Shown here one piece after another: positions 8,593 through 20,397 of a DNA stretch of 64,000 nt. Where the stretch lies: NCBI GenBank assembly GCA_014584705.1, contig JACTMJ010000014.1, forward strand, positions 186,001 through 250,000, read 5' to 3'. The stretch is from Acidobacteriota bacterium. Lineage in GTDB: Bacteria; Acidobacteriota; Terriglobia; Bryobacterales; Bryobacteraceae. The translations under genes and the position numbers were made by a program. The notes under the pieces were generated by a model. It was not told the DNA's origin. It saw nothing but the letters and a program-made list of their open reading frames with translations, and did no database searches. Position 1 is the first letter of the stretch. Each line of letters begins with the position of its first letter.

Positions 8593-10282
8593 CGCTCTCC
8601 TCTTCCGCGAGTTCGTCCTCGGCCACGGATTCATCGTAATCGGTATCACCGGTATTTCGCCAGCCCGGCAGTTCCAGGCCGGCAAGCGCGGAAGGTAAAC
8701 GGATCGGGCGCTTCACATCTTTGAAGGCGAAATCGCTTTGCCGCCGCCAGATCTCGACCGGTTTCGCATTCCCCACCCGGAACTGCCGTACCATGGCGAC
8801 GGGCACACCCATTCGTCGGGCCCGCACCATCGCCCGCGCAACGGCATCACCAGCCTGGCACACGGCCCACTCCTCATGGAAGAAGAAGCCTGGTTTCTTG
8901 ATGGCGCCCAGGAACATGGGGTGATTCCCTTCATGCAGACTCTCGCGGAGCGGGATACCCGCATGCTCCAGGATGCCCGTCAGATCTCCGAAGCTGAGCA
9001 GAATCCCACTTCCCGGAACATACAACTTCTTCATGTAAGTCGATGCCTCCGTAAGCCACTGCCGACGTGCCGTGCTGTTAACCTCGGCCTCTTTCCAGCA
9101 GATCCAATTCTCCGGTCCGCGTGCGAGCATCCAGGGATAGGAGACGGCGATCAGTGCCAGCGTCGTCGCCGCGAGACGACCCCATCCCCGCAGCGGAGCC
9201 ACTAAAGCCGCAACGCCGAGGGCAAGCAGGGGTAGCAGAGCCAGGCCGTAGCGCGTGTTGTAGTGGGCTTGAGGCCACAACTCCGGAATAAAGATTGGCG
9301 TGCCGCCATTGTGCATGCTCACTACGTAGAAGACAGCAGGCATCACCAGGAGGACGGCGGCCCAGCGCGGCCCCCGCAGCAGCGCGAGAATCGATCCGCC
9401 CAGCCCCAACGCGAGCAGAGGCCAGCCCATCACCAACCGTACGGTGGCGGAATAATACCGTGCGGTTTCCAGCCAGTTTCCGTCCGCCGGGTACGGGCTC
9501 ATCCCGGCCTCCAACTGTCTTTGATAAATTGCCTTTGCGGAATATGGCCCCCGATAGAACTCCAGGGCATCTCCCCAGAACCACCAGTTATGCCCCAGCC
9601 ACCAGAGCGGACCCGCTCCCGACACCGCACAGAACACGAAGGTGTAGAGCCAGCGGCGGCTTCCCCCTTTCCAGAGCAGGAACAGCGCCACGAACGGCAA
9701 TAGAAACCACCCGTCATAGCGCGTCATGGCCCCGGCCAGCGCAAAGACCGCCACGAAGCAGCTCCAACCGAGCTTTGGATGCTCCGCGTAGCGCACACAG
9801 CCGTAAAACAGGCCTCCCAGCGCCCCGATGAAGATTGCCTCCGTCATCGGCGTTGCCTGCAGAAAGAGCAGGTTCGGGTTCAGCGCCATCGCTCCCGCAC
9901 CCGCGATCCCCGCCCACTGGTTCCGGAAGATCCGGCTCAACGCCAGATAGAAGAAAAAGGTCCCCAGCCAGAAGCAGACGCTCACGGGGATCGCTCCCGC
10001 CAAACCGCTCTCCCAGAGAGCGTCCCAGCTAACCAGCGGCATCATCAGCAGGTGAGGTAGGGGGAGCCAGACGGTTCCTATCTGAAAGACTCCTGGGGTC
10101 CGGCTGTCGAGCACCCGCCGGGCGATGTTCAAGTGCGCCTGTGCGTCTCCGTAAAGAAGCGTATAGCCCTCGACGTTGACCCACCAAGTCACACCGGCAG
10201 CCAGCACCGCCAGCGCGAACGCAACCAGAAGAGTGAGTCCACGGGAGGATGCCGGATTCTTGTGTGTGCGGGAAGCCATCAA
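8573..10282 (-). CDS. Polytopic membrane glycosyltransferase, GT39/ArnT-like
   Basis: A 569-residue integral membrane protein with roughly ten or more hydrophobic segments in residues 15-400 and a soluble C-terminal third. The first periplasmic loop reads YGDAQAHLNIARR followed by WLPLPHLLMMP; an acidic YGDAQxH motif in this position is typical of GT-C enzymes of the dolichol/undecaprenyl-phosphate mannosyltransferase family, where the Asp is catalytic. It would transfer a sugar from a polyprenyl-phosphate donor outside the membrane; donor and acceptor cannot be read from the sequence. It overlaps the dapF-like gene by 20 bases and stands in one leftward unit with the sugar dehydrogenase. Two ATGs at 10282 and 10279 are possible. 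Confidence 0.72.
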   Translation of the reverse strand: MMASRTHKNPASSRGLTLLVAFALAVLAAGVTWWVNVEGYTLLYGDAQAHLNIARRVLDSRTPGVFQIGTVWLPLPHLLMMPLVSWDALWESGLAGAIPVSVCFWLGTFFFYLALSRIFRNQWAGIAGAGAMALNPNLLFLQATPMTEAIFIGALGGLFYGCVRYAEHPKLGWSCFVAVFALAGAMTRYDGWFLLPFVALFLLWKGGSRRWLYTFVFCAVSGAGPLWWLGHNWWFWGDALEFYRGPYSAKAIYQRQLEAGMSPYPADGNWLETARYYSATVRLVMGWPLLALGLGGSILALLRGPRWAAVLLVMPAVFYVVSMHNGGTPIFIPELWPQAHYNTRYGLALLPLLALGVAALVAPLRGWGRLAATTLALIAVSYPWMLARGPENWICWKEAEVNSTARRQWLTEASTYMKKLYVPGSGILLSFGDLTGILEHAGIPLRESLHEGNHPMFLGAIKKPGFFFHEEWAVCQAGDAVARAMVRARRMGVPVAMVRQFRVGNAKPVEIWRRQSDFAFKDVKRPIRLPSALAGLELPGWRNTGDTDYDESVAEDELAEEESDVDTLR

Positions 10283-10351
10283 TTGGTCTCGAACGAGGGA
10301 GAGGCCGCCCCGGTCGGATGCGGTCCCCTGCCCCTAAGCTTGCATCCCGCC

Positions 10352-11272
10352 TTAGAAGGACGTGAAGCGCTGGAACTCCTCAAAGCGTGCGTCCACTTCG
10401 GCGCGGGTCAGGCTTTCGAAGCGCTCCGGCCCGAAGCGCTCGCAACAGAAACTGCCCATCACCGAGCCATAGATCACGGCTCGGCGCAGCACGGCAGGGT
10501 CCGTGGGGCCACCGCCGAGCGTCTCGTGCTGGCTCGCCAGATACCCGAAGAAGCCCCCGGCGAAGCAATCGCCCGCGCCGGTGGGATCAAACACCTGGTC
10601 CAGCAGATAGCCGGGTGCAACAAAGTGCCCTTGGCCTTGCTGGAACAGAAGCGCCCCATATTCCCCCCGCTTGATGATGACCCATTTCGGGCCCAATTCA
10701 TGGATGCGCTGGGCCGCCACCTTCAGGTTAGACTCCCCGGATATCAGCCGGGCCTCACTATCGTTAATCAGCAGAAAATCCCAATTCCGAATGGTGGCGA
10801 ACAACTCGTCGCGGTAACTGTTGATCCAGTAATCCATGGTGTCGCCGCCCACGGTCCGCAACGACGTCATCTGCCGCTGGACGTTGGCTTGCAGCGAGGG
10901 TTGGATATTTCCCAGCATCAGATACGGGGAATTGCGGTAGCTTTCAGGCACCTTCGGGTCAAAACCGGCGAACACATTCAGATCCGTCCGCAGGGTTTCC
11001 CGCGAATTCATATCCTGGGAGTACACGCCCTGCCAGAAAAAGCACTTTCCGGGGACACGCTCGAGCCCTTCGAGATTCACTTCGCGAGATTTCAGGAACG
11101 CTTCATCCTTCGCGTCAAAATCGTCGCCCACCACGGCCACGATTCTTGGCTTCGTAAAGAAGCTCGCGGAAAGCGCGATATAGGTGGCAGCTCCACCCAG
11201 AATGCGATCCACTTTACCATGGGGCGTTTCAATGCCGTCGTAGGCAACCGAACCAACTACAAGTAGAGACAT
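10352..11272 (-). CDS. PfkB-family carbohydrate kinase
   Basis: A 306-residue soluble kinase of the ribokinase/PfkB superfamily. Seen: an N-terminal LVVGSVAYDGIETP strand, GGAATYIALSASFF (substrate-binding glycines) and the signature DPTGAGDCFAGGFFGYL, whose Asp is the catalytic base and whose GAGD forms the anion hole. The substrate is not evident; nucleoside and sugar kinases share these motifs. The ATG at 11272 is preferred over one at 11308 because the first beta strand begins at residue 2. It is on the same strand as the glycosyltransferase cluster, 69 bases away. Confidence 0.86.
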   Translation of the reverse strand: MSLLVVGSVAYDGIETPHGKVDRILGGAATYIALSASFFTKPRIVAVVGDDFDAKDEAFLKSREVNLEGLERVPGKCFFWQGVYSQDMNSRETLRTDLNVFAGFDPKVPESYRNSPYLMLGNIQPSLQANVQRQMTSLRTVGGDTMDYWINSYRDELFATIRNWDFLLINDSEARLISGESNLKVAAQRIHELGPKWVIIKRGEYGALLFQQGQGHFVAPGYLLDQVFDPTGAGDCFAGGFFGYLASQHETLGGGPTDPAVLRRAVIYGSVMGSFCCERFGPERFESLTRAEVDARFEEFQRFTSF

Positions 11273-11503
11273 AAACTTCGATTGTAGCGTCGATCCCGAA
11301 TAAAACACTTTCCCATCCGTGTGTTTGTGGCGAGAGACTTAGCCTGCCCTCTTTCGGCGGAATCCGGCGGCGGGGAGGCAGAGATGCAGGGAATCGGTGT
11401 GTCGAGGATGCTGTTCCCACCGCGCGGCGATCAAGGCCGTGCTCATGCTGACGGACGCCACTCTTGCAGTCGCTCCGTCCACGCCCGCGACTGGCAAGAA
11501 GCC

Positions 11504-11533
11504 GGCCCGCCCGAGCCCGCCCGAGCCCGCCCG
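11504..11533. repeat. Short GC-rich tandem repeat (10-base unit)
   Basis: Three near-identical copies of GCCCGCCCGA lie directly beyond the atpC stop. The 230 bases between atpC and the sugar kinase start hold no convincing gene. The repeat may contribute to transcription termination after atpC or simply be replication slippage. Confidence 0.6.
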
Positions 11534-11950
11534 CTACGCGGTCAGTTGCTTCGTCATGGCCACCGTCACCCGCGCTTGTGCCCGGTGCATGGCGCTTAAC
11601 GCCCGCAGATAGTCGATGCGGGGATCTCCCGAACTGAGCCGTTCCGACGCCCGGCGCTCGGCCGCTCTCGCGCGCTCGAGGTCGATTTCCTCGGGGAGCA
11701 ACGCCGAAGTCGCCAGGATCTTGACGACATCGCCCTCCAGTTGCAGGAAACCGCCCGTAATCGCCACGTGGTGGATTTCCTCTTCCACCTCATATTCAAG
11801 GTCGCCGTCACCCACCTCCGCCACCAGCGCCGCGTGGCCGGGCAGCAACGTGACGTATCCGTCCACTTCGGGCACCGTTACCCGCTCCACAAGCTGGTCA
11901 ATCAACTTGCGCTCGGGCGTGATCACTTGCAGATGCAGTTCCTGGTTCAT
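11534..11950 (-). CDS. atpC: F1Fo ATP synthase subunit epsilon
   Basis: A 138-residue protein with the beta-sandwich of epsilon (LHLQVITPERKLIDQLVERV, then VPEVDGYVTLLPGHAALVAEVG) and the C-terminal two-helix hairpin (LERARAAERRASERL). It is the central-stalk subunit that binds gamma and can inhibit ATP hydrolysis. It is the last gene of the leftward ATP synthase operon, 32 bases after atpD. Confidence 0.95.
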   Translation of the reverse strand: MNQELHLQVITPERKLIDQLVERVTVPEVDGYVTLLPGHAALVAEVGDGDLEYEVEEEIHHVAITGGFLQLEGDVVKILATSALLPEEIDLERARAAERRASERLSSGDPRIDYLRALSAMHRAQARVTVAMTKQLTA

Positions 11951-11982
11951 GGGCTTGTTCAGACCGCTCCATGGCCGCCAAG

Positions 11983-14350
<2,368 letters not shown>

Positions 14351-14353
14351 GGG

Positions 14354-15877
14354 CTATTTCCCGTGTTCCGTAACGAAACGTTCTTTGAATTCCGTGAGCA
14401 GCGCCTTCATGCGCTCCCGCAGTTCGTCGGAGATCGATTTCTTCTCCCGAATCTCACGCAGAATCTCGGGGTGCGCATTCTCGACAAACCGATAGAGTTC
14501 GGTTTCAAACGAGCGCACCAGTTCCACGGCAAGATCGTCGAGATAGCCGCCGGTGCCCGCGAAGATGATCAACACTTGCTTTTCCGCGGGCAGTGGCGAA
14601 AACTGCGGCTGCTTGAGCACTTCCATCAGGCGCTGGCCGCGGCTGAGCTGCTGCTGGGACGCCTTGTCGAGGTCGGAGCTAAAGAGCGCGAATGCCGCCA
14701 GATTGCGATACTGCGCCAGATCCAGCCGGAGCGTACCGGCCACCTGCCGCATTGCCTTGATCTGCGCCTTGCCGCCCACGCGGCTCACGGAAAGGCCGAC
14801 GTTCACGGCGGGACGAATGTTCGAGTTGAAGAGATCGCTCTCGAGGTAGATCTGGCCGTCGGTGATGGAAATCACGTTCGTCGGAATGTAGGCGGAAACG
14901 TCGCCGGCCTGCGTCTCGATGAACGGTAGCGCCGTCAGGGATCCGCCACCCTTGGCCTCGCTCAGCTTCGCGGCGCGTTCGAGCAGGCGGCTGTGCAGAT
15001 AGAACACATCGCCAGGGTAGGCTTCCCGTCCCGGCGGACGGCGCAGCAGCAGGGAAATCTCGCGGTATGCCGCCGCGTGCTTCGACAAATCGTCATAAAT
15101 GCAGAGAGCGTGCTGCTTGTTGTCGCGGAAGTATTCGCCCATCGCGCAACCGGCGTAAGGCGCCAGATACTGCATGGGGGCCGGATCCGACGCCGTGGCG
15201 GCCACGACGATCGAATACTCCATGGCGCCATAGTCTTCAAGGGTCTTTACCACTTGCGCCACGGTGGAACGCTTCTGGCCGATGGCGACATAAATGCAAA
15301 TCAGGTCGCCGCCCTTCTGGTTGATGATGGCATCCAGGGCAATGGCAGTCTTGCCGGTCTGGCGGTCGCCAATAATCAGTTCGCGCTGGCCGCGGCCGAT
15401 GGGAATCATCGAATCGATGGCCTTGAGCCCGGTCATCATCGGCTCTTCCACCGGCTGGCGATCCACCACGCCGGGAGCCAGGCGCTCCATCGCGAAGTAG
15501 TCGTCCGCCTCGATCGGGCCCTTGTCGTCGATCGGCTGGCCGAGCGCGTTCACCACGCGGCCGATCATATTGCGGCCCACGGGAACGGACATGATGCGGC
15601 CGGTGCGCCGCACTTCGTCCCCCTCGTGGATCAGGTAAGCCTCGCCAAGCAAGACCGCGCCCACCTGGTCTTCTTCGAGGTTGAGCGCGATGCCGAAGAC
15701 GTTGTGCGGGAACTCCAGCAGCTCACCCGCCATCGCATTGTCAAGTCCGTAAACGCGGGCAATGCCGTCGCCCACGGACTTCACATAGCCAACTTCAGCC
15801 ACGTTGATCGCGCTGTCATAGTTCTGGATCTGATCGCGCAGAATCTTGACGATCTCGTCAGCCTGTACCTGTGCCAT
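14354..15877 (-). CDS. atpA: F1Fo ATP synthase subunit alpha
   Basis: A 507-residue non-catalytic nucleotide-binding subunit. Seen: Walker [43 protein letters not shown] (Walker B region) and the [15 protein letters not shown] block; the arginine finger lies in [13 protein letters not shown]. Length and order are normal. A 122-base gap separates it from atpH upstream, unusually wide for this operon, but nothing recognisable is encoded there. Confidence 0.98.
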   Translation of the reverse strand: MAQVQADEIVKILRDQIQNYDSAINVAEVGYVKSVGDGIARVYGLDNAMAGELLEFPHNVFGIALNLEEDQVGAVLLGEAYLIHEGDEVRRTGRIMSVPVGRNMIGRVVNALGQPIDDKGPIEADDYFAMERLAPGVVDRQPVEEPMMTGLKAIDSMIPIGRGQRELIIGDRQTGKTAIALDAIINQKGGDLICIYVAIGQKRSTVAQVVKTLEDYGAMEYSIVVAATASDPAPMQYLAPYAGCAMGEYFRDNKQHALCIYDDLSKHAAAYREISLLLRRPPGREAYPGDVFYLHSRLLERAAKLSEAKGGGSLTALPFIETQAGDVSAYIPTNVISITDGQIYLESDLFNSNIRPAVNVGLSVSRVGGKAQIKAMRQVAGTLRLDLAQYRNLAAFALFSSDLDKASQQQLSRGQRLMEVLKQPQFSPLPAEKQVLIIFAGTGGYLDDLAVELVRSFETELYRFVENAHPEILREIREKKSISDELRERMKALLTEFKERFVTEHGK

Positions 15878-15999
15878 ATCGAATCAACCTTTTCACCCGC
15901 CGGCTTGGAGCGGATTGCCGCGCCTGCCGTCCGGGTCAATTTCTCATCGTCTTGGGCGCGAACCGCCCGCTCCGGCTTCGCCCTTCCGCGCGGGCCGGA

Positions 16000-16548
16000 T
16001 CAGATCACCTCGCCGAGTTTGTGGCGCAACGCGTCAAACTGCCCCTTCACGGAGGCGTCGTACACCGTGGAACCGATCTGGGCTCGGAATCCGCCCAGCA
16101 AATCCGCGCGCACCTCGAAGCGTGCGTGTACTTGTTTGCCGGTAGCGGCGGAAAGCCGCTCCCGGATGGCTTCGCGTTGCGCATCGCCGGGCGCGCTTGC
16201 CACGCTCACATCGGCCATCACGCGGCCAAGCCGTTCATTCATCCGTTCTTCGAAACTGGACTCGATCTCGCCAATCAACGGCATGCGCCCGTGTTCCACC
16301 ACCACCAGCAGAAAACGCCGAACGAGATCACTCAGTTGCAGACGGCCAACGAGCGCGTCCACCACCCTGCGGCGGGTGGCCACGGGCACCGCCGGGGACG
16401 AAAGCGCGGTGCGCAACTCCTCGGACGAATTGTAAACCGCGACGAAACCGCCAATTTCCGAAAGCACGGCATCAAGTTGGGGCTCTGTGGCATTCGGCAG
16501 CAGGTCGAGAACCGCCTGTGCGTATTTTGTGGGTAGGGCGCTAGCCAT
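16000..16548 (-). CDS. atpH: F1Fo ATP synthase subunit delta
   Basis: A 182-residue protein that links the peripheral stalk to the top of F1. The N-terminal six-helix domain (KYAQAVLDLLPNATEPQLD) and the C-terminal signature around LLGGFRAQIGSTVYDASVKGQ are both visible; the latter is the conserved OSCP/delta motif. The family varies strongly in sequence, so identification also uses its place between atpF and atpA. Confidence 0.94.
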   Translation of the reverse strand: MASALPTKYAQAVLDLLPNATEPQLDAVLSEIGGFVAVYNSSEELRTALSSPAVPVATRRRVVDALVGRLQLSDLVRRFLLVVVEHGRMPLIGEIESSFEERMNERLGRVMADVSVASAPGDAQREAIRERLSAATGKQVHARFEVRADLLGGFRAQIGSTVYDASVKGQFDALRHKLGEVI

Positions 16549-16574
16549 GATATTTCGCTCCCGCCATTCGCTCC

Positions 16575-17213
16575 TTAATTCCGCGTCGCCGTACCGCCGC
16601 GGCTGAGCCGCTCCACCGCCTGCAGCAGCAAATGGTTTTGCATCTCGGGCGAGGCCGCTTCCGTCTTCACCTGGCGCTCCGCCATTTCGAGCGCAAGCGC
16701 CGCCGCCTGATGGCGAAGCCGTGCCTGGGCTTGCGACGCGGCGGCATGGATCTCCGATTCCGCGCGATGCTGCAATCGCTGGATCTCCGCGGCGGTTTCC
16801 TGCTGGATCCGCTCCCGGTCCCGCTGCATTTCGGCGGCCGCATGCTCCCGTAAGCCGGCAATCTCCCCGCTGAGCGCAGCCAACTTGCCTTCCACGGCGC
16901 TCAAACGGGCCTGAGCCTCTTCCGCCTTGATCGCGGCACTAGCCATTCCCTTGGCAATGGCCTGGTTGTTCTCCGCGAAGAACGGCCCCACCTTTCCGCG
17001 CAAGGCATAAACGATCAGGCCCACGAACAGGATGAAATTCAAGGATTTCCAAAAGGTGACGTTCTCTCCACCCAGGGAAGGGGCGTGCTCCTCATGGGCT
17101 GCCTCGCTTACATGCGCGGCCCCGGGGGATTCGGAATGCGAGGAAGATTGCGGGAACGCAGGCAGAATGGCCAGGGAGAAGAGGAGGAGGATCAGGAACG
17201 GAAGGCGCTTCAT
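16575..17213 (-). CDS. atpF: F1Fo ATP synthase subunit b, with signal-peptide-like leader
   Basis: A 212-residue peripheral-stalk subunit. Unlike the E. coli protein it begins with a signal-like segment (residues 1-22, ending PAFPQ), then about 30 hydrophilic residues rich in Ser, His and Glu, before the real membrane helix NFILFVGLIVYALRG at about 58-72. A long charged coiled coil (KAEEAQARLSAVEGKLAA and on) follows to the C-terminus. Its start overlaps the stop of the b' gene by four bases. The leader could be cleaved or form a second membrane helix; the sequence alone does not decide. Confidence 0.9.
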   Translation of the reverse strand: MKRLPFLILLLFSLAILPAFPQSSSHSESPGAAHVSEAAHEEHAPSLGGENVTFWKSLNFILFVGLIVYALRGKVGPFFAENNQAIAKGMASAAIKAEEAQARLSAVEGKLAALSGEIAGLREHAAAEMQRDRERIQQETAAEIQRLQHRAESEIHAAASQAQARLRHQAAALALEMAERQVKTEAASPEMQNHLLLQAVERLSRGGTATRN

Positions 17214-17662
17214 GCGGCAGCCTCCCGAAACAGCACCTTATCCGCAACCAGGCGCGCGAGCTTCGCCGCTTCCTGTTCGACGGTCGCTTGAGCCGTTTCG
17301 AATTCCGCGTGCACCGCGGCACGGCCCTCAGCAAGCAACTTTTCGGTTCGCTCGGCGGCGGCGGCGACGGCCGCGGCTCGCTCCGCCTCCAGATTCTTCC
17401 GGAGGCTTTCCTGCTCGGCGTAAATCTCGGCTTTGGCGGCATGAATCGCCGCGGCGTATTCCTCCGTCTTGCGCTCTGCTTCTTTCACTGCGTCCAGCGC
17501 TTCCTTTTCTCGGCCTTCAGTCTTCCGATAACGCTCCGCAAGAATCTTGTCGAGCGAATCAAATAAGACGATCTTCAAGAAAAAGTACAGAAAAATCAGT
17601 AAGATAACGCTAGGCAGAGAGCTGATAAACAACCCGCGAAGCTGATCGAGAATCTGGTCCAT
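17210..17662 (-). CDS. F1Fo ATP synthase subunit b' (second b-type subunit)
   Basis: A 150-residue protein with one N-terminal membrane helix (VILLIFLYFFLKIVLFDS, about residues 19-36), then a continuous charged coiled coil to the end. Two consecutive b-type genes imply a heterodimeric peripheral stalk, as in photosynthetic bacteria and several other phyla. It is the first gene of the operon here; genes for subunits a and c are not next to it, so Fo is split between loci. The upstream gap to secG (17663-17909) must hold the promoter, though I cannot point to clear boxes. Confidence 0.9.
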   Translation of the reverse strand: MDQILDQLRGLFISSLPSVILLIFLYFFLKIVLFDSLDKILAERYRKTEGREKEALDAVKEAERKTEEYAAAIHAAKAEIYAEQESLRKNLEAERAAAVAAAAERTEKLLAEGRAAVHAEFETAQATVEQEAAKLARLVADKVLFREAAA

Positions 17663-17909
17663 ACGGCACTTTCACGCAACCCGGGAATCACTTGGAGCGC
17701 ATTCGCTCAGAAAGCCGGATTCAGCGCAACCGAATACCGGCGACCCTGGACGGCACGCGCCTTAACCGGCGCATTGCCTCTCACGACAAAGCAGGGATAT
17801 CAACCTGTCAGGGTAGCATGCGCGGCGGCGGGGCGTCCACACCAGTTGTATTCGATCACGGAAGGGCGAAGTACCGTCCCGGGACCGTTATATCCCAGCC
17901 ACGCCCGGT

Positions 17910-18320
17910 CTAGTTCTTGGGCGCGCTCTGGGGGGCCGGCGCAGGTGCGGGAGTGCCCGAGGCCGGGGCCGCTCCCCCGTCCGTCGGGCCAAACTGAGGC
18001 TGGGCCTGTTGCGGCGTCGCCGGGGTCGCCGGCTGTTCCTTTGTCACCGGCTCCGAGACCCGGTCGAGAATCGTGCCAGAACCCGCTCCGCCGCGTACGC
18101 TGACGATGGTCAGAGCCAGGGACGTCACCATGAAAATCACCGCGCTCACCGTGGTCGCGCGCGTCAGCAGCGTCGCACCGCTCCGCGGACCGAACGCCGT
18201 CTGCGACCCCATTCCGCCAAACGCGCTGGAAATATCGCCTGCCTTGCCGCTTTGTAGCAAAACGACAACAATCAGGAACAGGCAGACGATAACGTGAATG
18301 AGGGTGAGTAGAATGACCAT
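17910..18320 (-). CDS. secG: Preprotein translocase subunit SecG
   Basis: A 136-residue protein. It has two membrane helices ([19 protein letters not shown] and [18 protein letters not shown]) joined by the SecG loop [22 protein letters not shown], which is diagnostic. It assists SecYE-driven export. A Pro/Ala/Gln-rich tail of about 60 residues follows, longer than in E. coli SecG and presumably disordered. The start at 18320 is chosen because the first helix begins at residue 2; a start at 18365 would place 15 extra residues in front. Confidence 0.95.
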   Translation of the reverse strand: MVILLTLIHVIVCLFLIVVVLLQSGKAGDISSAFGGMGSQTAFGPRSGATLLTRATTVSAVIFMVTSLALTIVSVRGGAGSGTILDRVSEPVTKEQPATPATPQQAQPQFGPTDGGAAPASGTPAPAPAPQSAPKN

Positions 18321-18415
18321 GGTGCTCCGGGCGGAGGCTAGCCCATAGGCCGCGCCAGACGCCATCTGTCAGTATAACGCGAAAAAACCCACAGGCCATT
18401 CCGAGCACCCGGCCG

Positions 18416-19690
18416 TTACAGAACGGTCACTTCATGCGTACGGGCAAAATAGATGCTAGCGGCGCGGTCGATGTTCTTGCCCGTAACCACATACGGCTTT
18501 TGCTCATAGGAGGTGACGGATTCGAGCACACGCAGGATATCCCCCGGGTAGCAGGCCCGTAACTCCCCGGTTCCGGAGGACTGGCACAATTCCCGCAGGT
18601 AGTTCGGCGCGTCTTCGTCGTAAGGGATGCCCTTCGCCTCCAGAATCCGCATGAAGATCTCGTCGAATACCTGAGGCTGGACGGGTTCCGCGTAGATTTT
18701 GTTCTGAATGCGGCGCAGGAACGCATCGTCCGCCAGATCGGTCGGGTCGAGGTTCGTGGAAAAAATCACCATCATCTCAAACGGAATCTGGAACTTGACG
18801 CCATAGCTGAGGGTCAGGTAATCCACTTTCCGGTCCAACGGCACAATCCAGCGGTTGAGAAGGTACGTGGGCGAAATAATCTGGCGTCCGAAATCGTCGA
18901 TGGCGAAGATGCCGTTGTTGGCTTTCATCTGGACGGGCGCGGCGTAAATCTTCGACGAAGCGTCCAGTTTCAGCTCGAGCATGCTGGGCTCGAGTTCGCC
19001 GCCGACGACGATATAGGGTCGCCGGCACACCACCCACCGCTGATCCATGCGCGGCTCATCATAATCGATCTTGTGGTGCAGGGCCGGATCGTAGGTGACG
19101 ATCACCTGGTTATCCACTTCCACCGCATAGGGAATCACGACCGCATCGCCATAAACGCGATGCAAGCGCTCCATCATGCTGGTCTTGCCGTTTCCGCTCG
19201 GGCCATAAAGGAAGATCGAGGATTGCGATACCACCGCCGGGCCAAGCTGGTCGAGCAGTTCATCGGTAATCACCAGATCCGAAAGCACCTCTTTGAGCCG
19301 GTCGCGGTTGAGTTTCACCTTCGCGCCCTGCTTCTTCACCGCCTGGGTATAGACGTTGAGCGACACCGGCGCCGGACCGGCGTATTGCGAAATGTTAAAG
19401 CGATCCTGCGCGAAATTGCGCCCCGCCATCGTGAGCGTAAAGATGTAATCGTCCCCCTGCATTCCCGTTACTTCGATGTACTGCATCTTGCGAAGCTGCT
19501 GGAACAGGGGGTAGAGCACACCGGGCGACAGCTTGAGGCGGTCTCCGAGTCCGCTCAGGCTTACCGTGCCGTCGATCGCGACCCGCCGGACCATCAGGTC
19601 GATTACCAGCCCCTCCGGGATATCGAGCTTGCCCAACTCGATTGGCATGGCGGGCAGATACGTTGGCTTGCGCGGGGAGATACCTTCCAT
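18416..19690 (-). CDS. Winged-helix AAA+ ATPase of unknown role
   Basis: A 424-residue protein. About residues 28-100 look like a winged helix (alternating helices with KLSPGVLYPLFQQLRKM as recognition region and a TLTMAGRNF wing). The ATPase has Walker A GPSGNGKTS at 163-171, Walker B GIFAIDDFG at 260-268, sensor 1 STN at 311-313 and an arginine pair in FLRRIQNKI. The C-terminal part is a lid-like helical domain. The arrangement resembles MoxR/ComM-like remodelling ATPases fused to a DNA-binding or protein-binding wing. No nearby gene suggests a substrate. I do not recognise a named family, so only the domain layout is claimed. Confidence 0.75.
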   Translation of the reverse strand: MEGISPRKPTYLPAMPIELGKLDIPEGLVIDLMVRRVAIDGTVSLSGLGDRLKLSPGVLYPLFQQLRKMQYIEVTGMQGDDYIFTLTMAGRNFAQDRFNISQYAGPAPVSLNVYTQAVKKQGAKVKLNRDRLKEVLSDLVITDELLDQLGPAVVSQSSIFLYGPSGNGKTSMMERLHRVYGDAVVIPYAVEVDNQVIVTYDPALHHKIDYDEPRMDQRWVVCRRPYIVVGGELEPSMLELKLDASSKIYAAPVQMKANNGIFAIDDFGRQIISPTYLLNRWIVPLDRKVDYLTLSYGVKFQIPFEMMVIFSTNLDPTDLADDAFLRRIQNKIYAEPVQPQVFDEIFMRILEAKGIPYDEDAPNYLRELCQSSGTGELRACYPGDILRVLESVTSYEQKPYVVTGKNIDRAASIYFARTHEVTVL

Positions 19691-19817
19691 GGGGCTAGTG
19701 TGTCATGAATAGGGACATCTTTCCATTACGGATTCACTCCGCCATCTGAACCGGTCCGGCCGGATCGTTCAACTGTCGCCATTTAGATAAGGGCCAATGC
19801 TTTAGTACGATCAAGAC

Positions 19818-20165
19818 GTGCCTTCCGACGAGACGCGGGACCGCCTGCAACAGCAAGCCTGGATCGGCGATGCCGTGCTCACACTCTTCGCGCGCACCCG
19901 CATCCTCGATCGGGAACGCCGAGTGGACGCGGACCTCGCGAGCCGGATGACCTCCAATCGCTTTCTTTCCGCATTCGGAGAGCCCACCGCCGCCGAGGCC
20001 GCTCTGGGGCGCATTTACCAGGAGCGCGGCCTCGAAGCCTCGTTCGCGTGGATCGAAGCCGAATGGATGCCGCTCTTTGAGCGTCAGCGAGAGAAACGCC
20101 TGCGTGGCACGGGCACCGCACGCACCCGAAGCCCGAAGGTGGGCGAACTTGAAGCAAATAAATAG
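19818..20165 (+). CDS. Mini-ribonuclease III-like protein
   Basis: A 115-residue protein starting at a GTG. It has AWIGDAVLTLFARTRIL at residues 14-30, matching the AYIGDAV helix of the RNase III catalytic fold (Asp18), and AAEAALGRIYQERG at 58-71, matching the second acidic helix (Glu60). These are the two metal-binding positions of Mini-III (MrnC), which matures 23S rRNA ends in Firmicutes. There is no double-stranded-RNA-binding domain. The segment between the two helices is shorter than in MrnC and lacks its RGRNAK signature, so substrate may differ. Confidence 0.68.
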   Translation: MPSDETRDRLQQQAWIGDAVLTLFARTRILDRERRVDADLASRMTSNRFLSAFGEPTAAEAALGRIYQERGLEASFAWIEAEWMPLFERQREKRLRGTGTARTRSPKVGELEANK

Positions 20166-20397
20166 CGTCTACCCCGCATCAGGCGCCCCCGCGCGTCACG
20201 TTGTCCTTCACACTCACTAACTCCCGTATTTTGTGAAGGTTGAGCAAGGATGGAGTTCTTCCCAAACGGCGGCTGCGCAGTGCGAAATGGGTCGGCCGCC
20301 ATTACTATGCTCCTTACTGTGTTTCCTTTTCTTCGCCATGCAAATTTCTAATCTGCTGCCAAAATGGGGAAGCATTCATGATCGGGAGGAGACTGCC

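Noticed and set aside
11273..11533. A possible small RNA such as 6S RNA between the sugar kinase and atpC
   Set aside because: The stretch is GC-rich with short repeats, but no conserved 6S helix or other known motif could be matched.
17663..17909. Possible tRNA next to secG, as in some genomes
   Set aside because: No cloverleaf with acceptor stem, anticodon arm and T-loop can be folded here on either strand.
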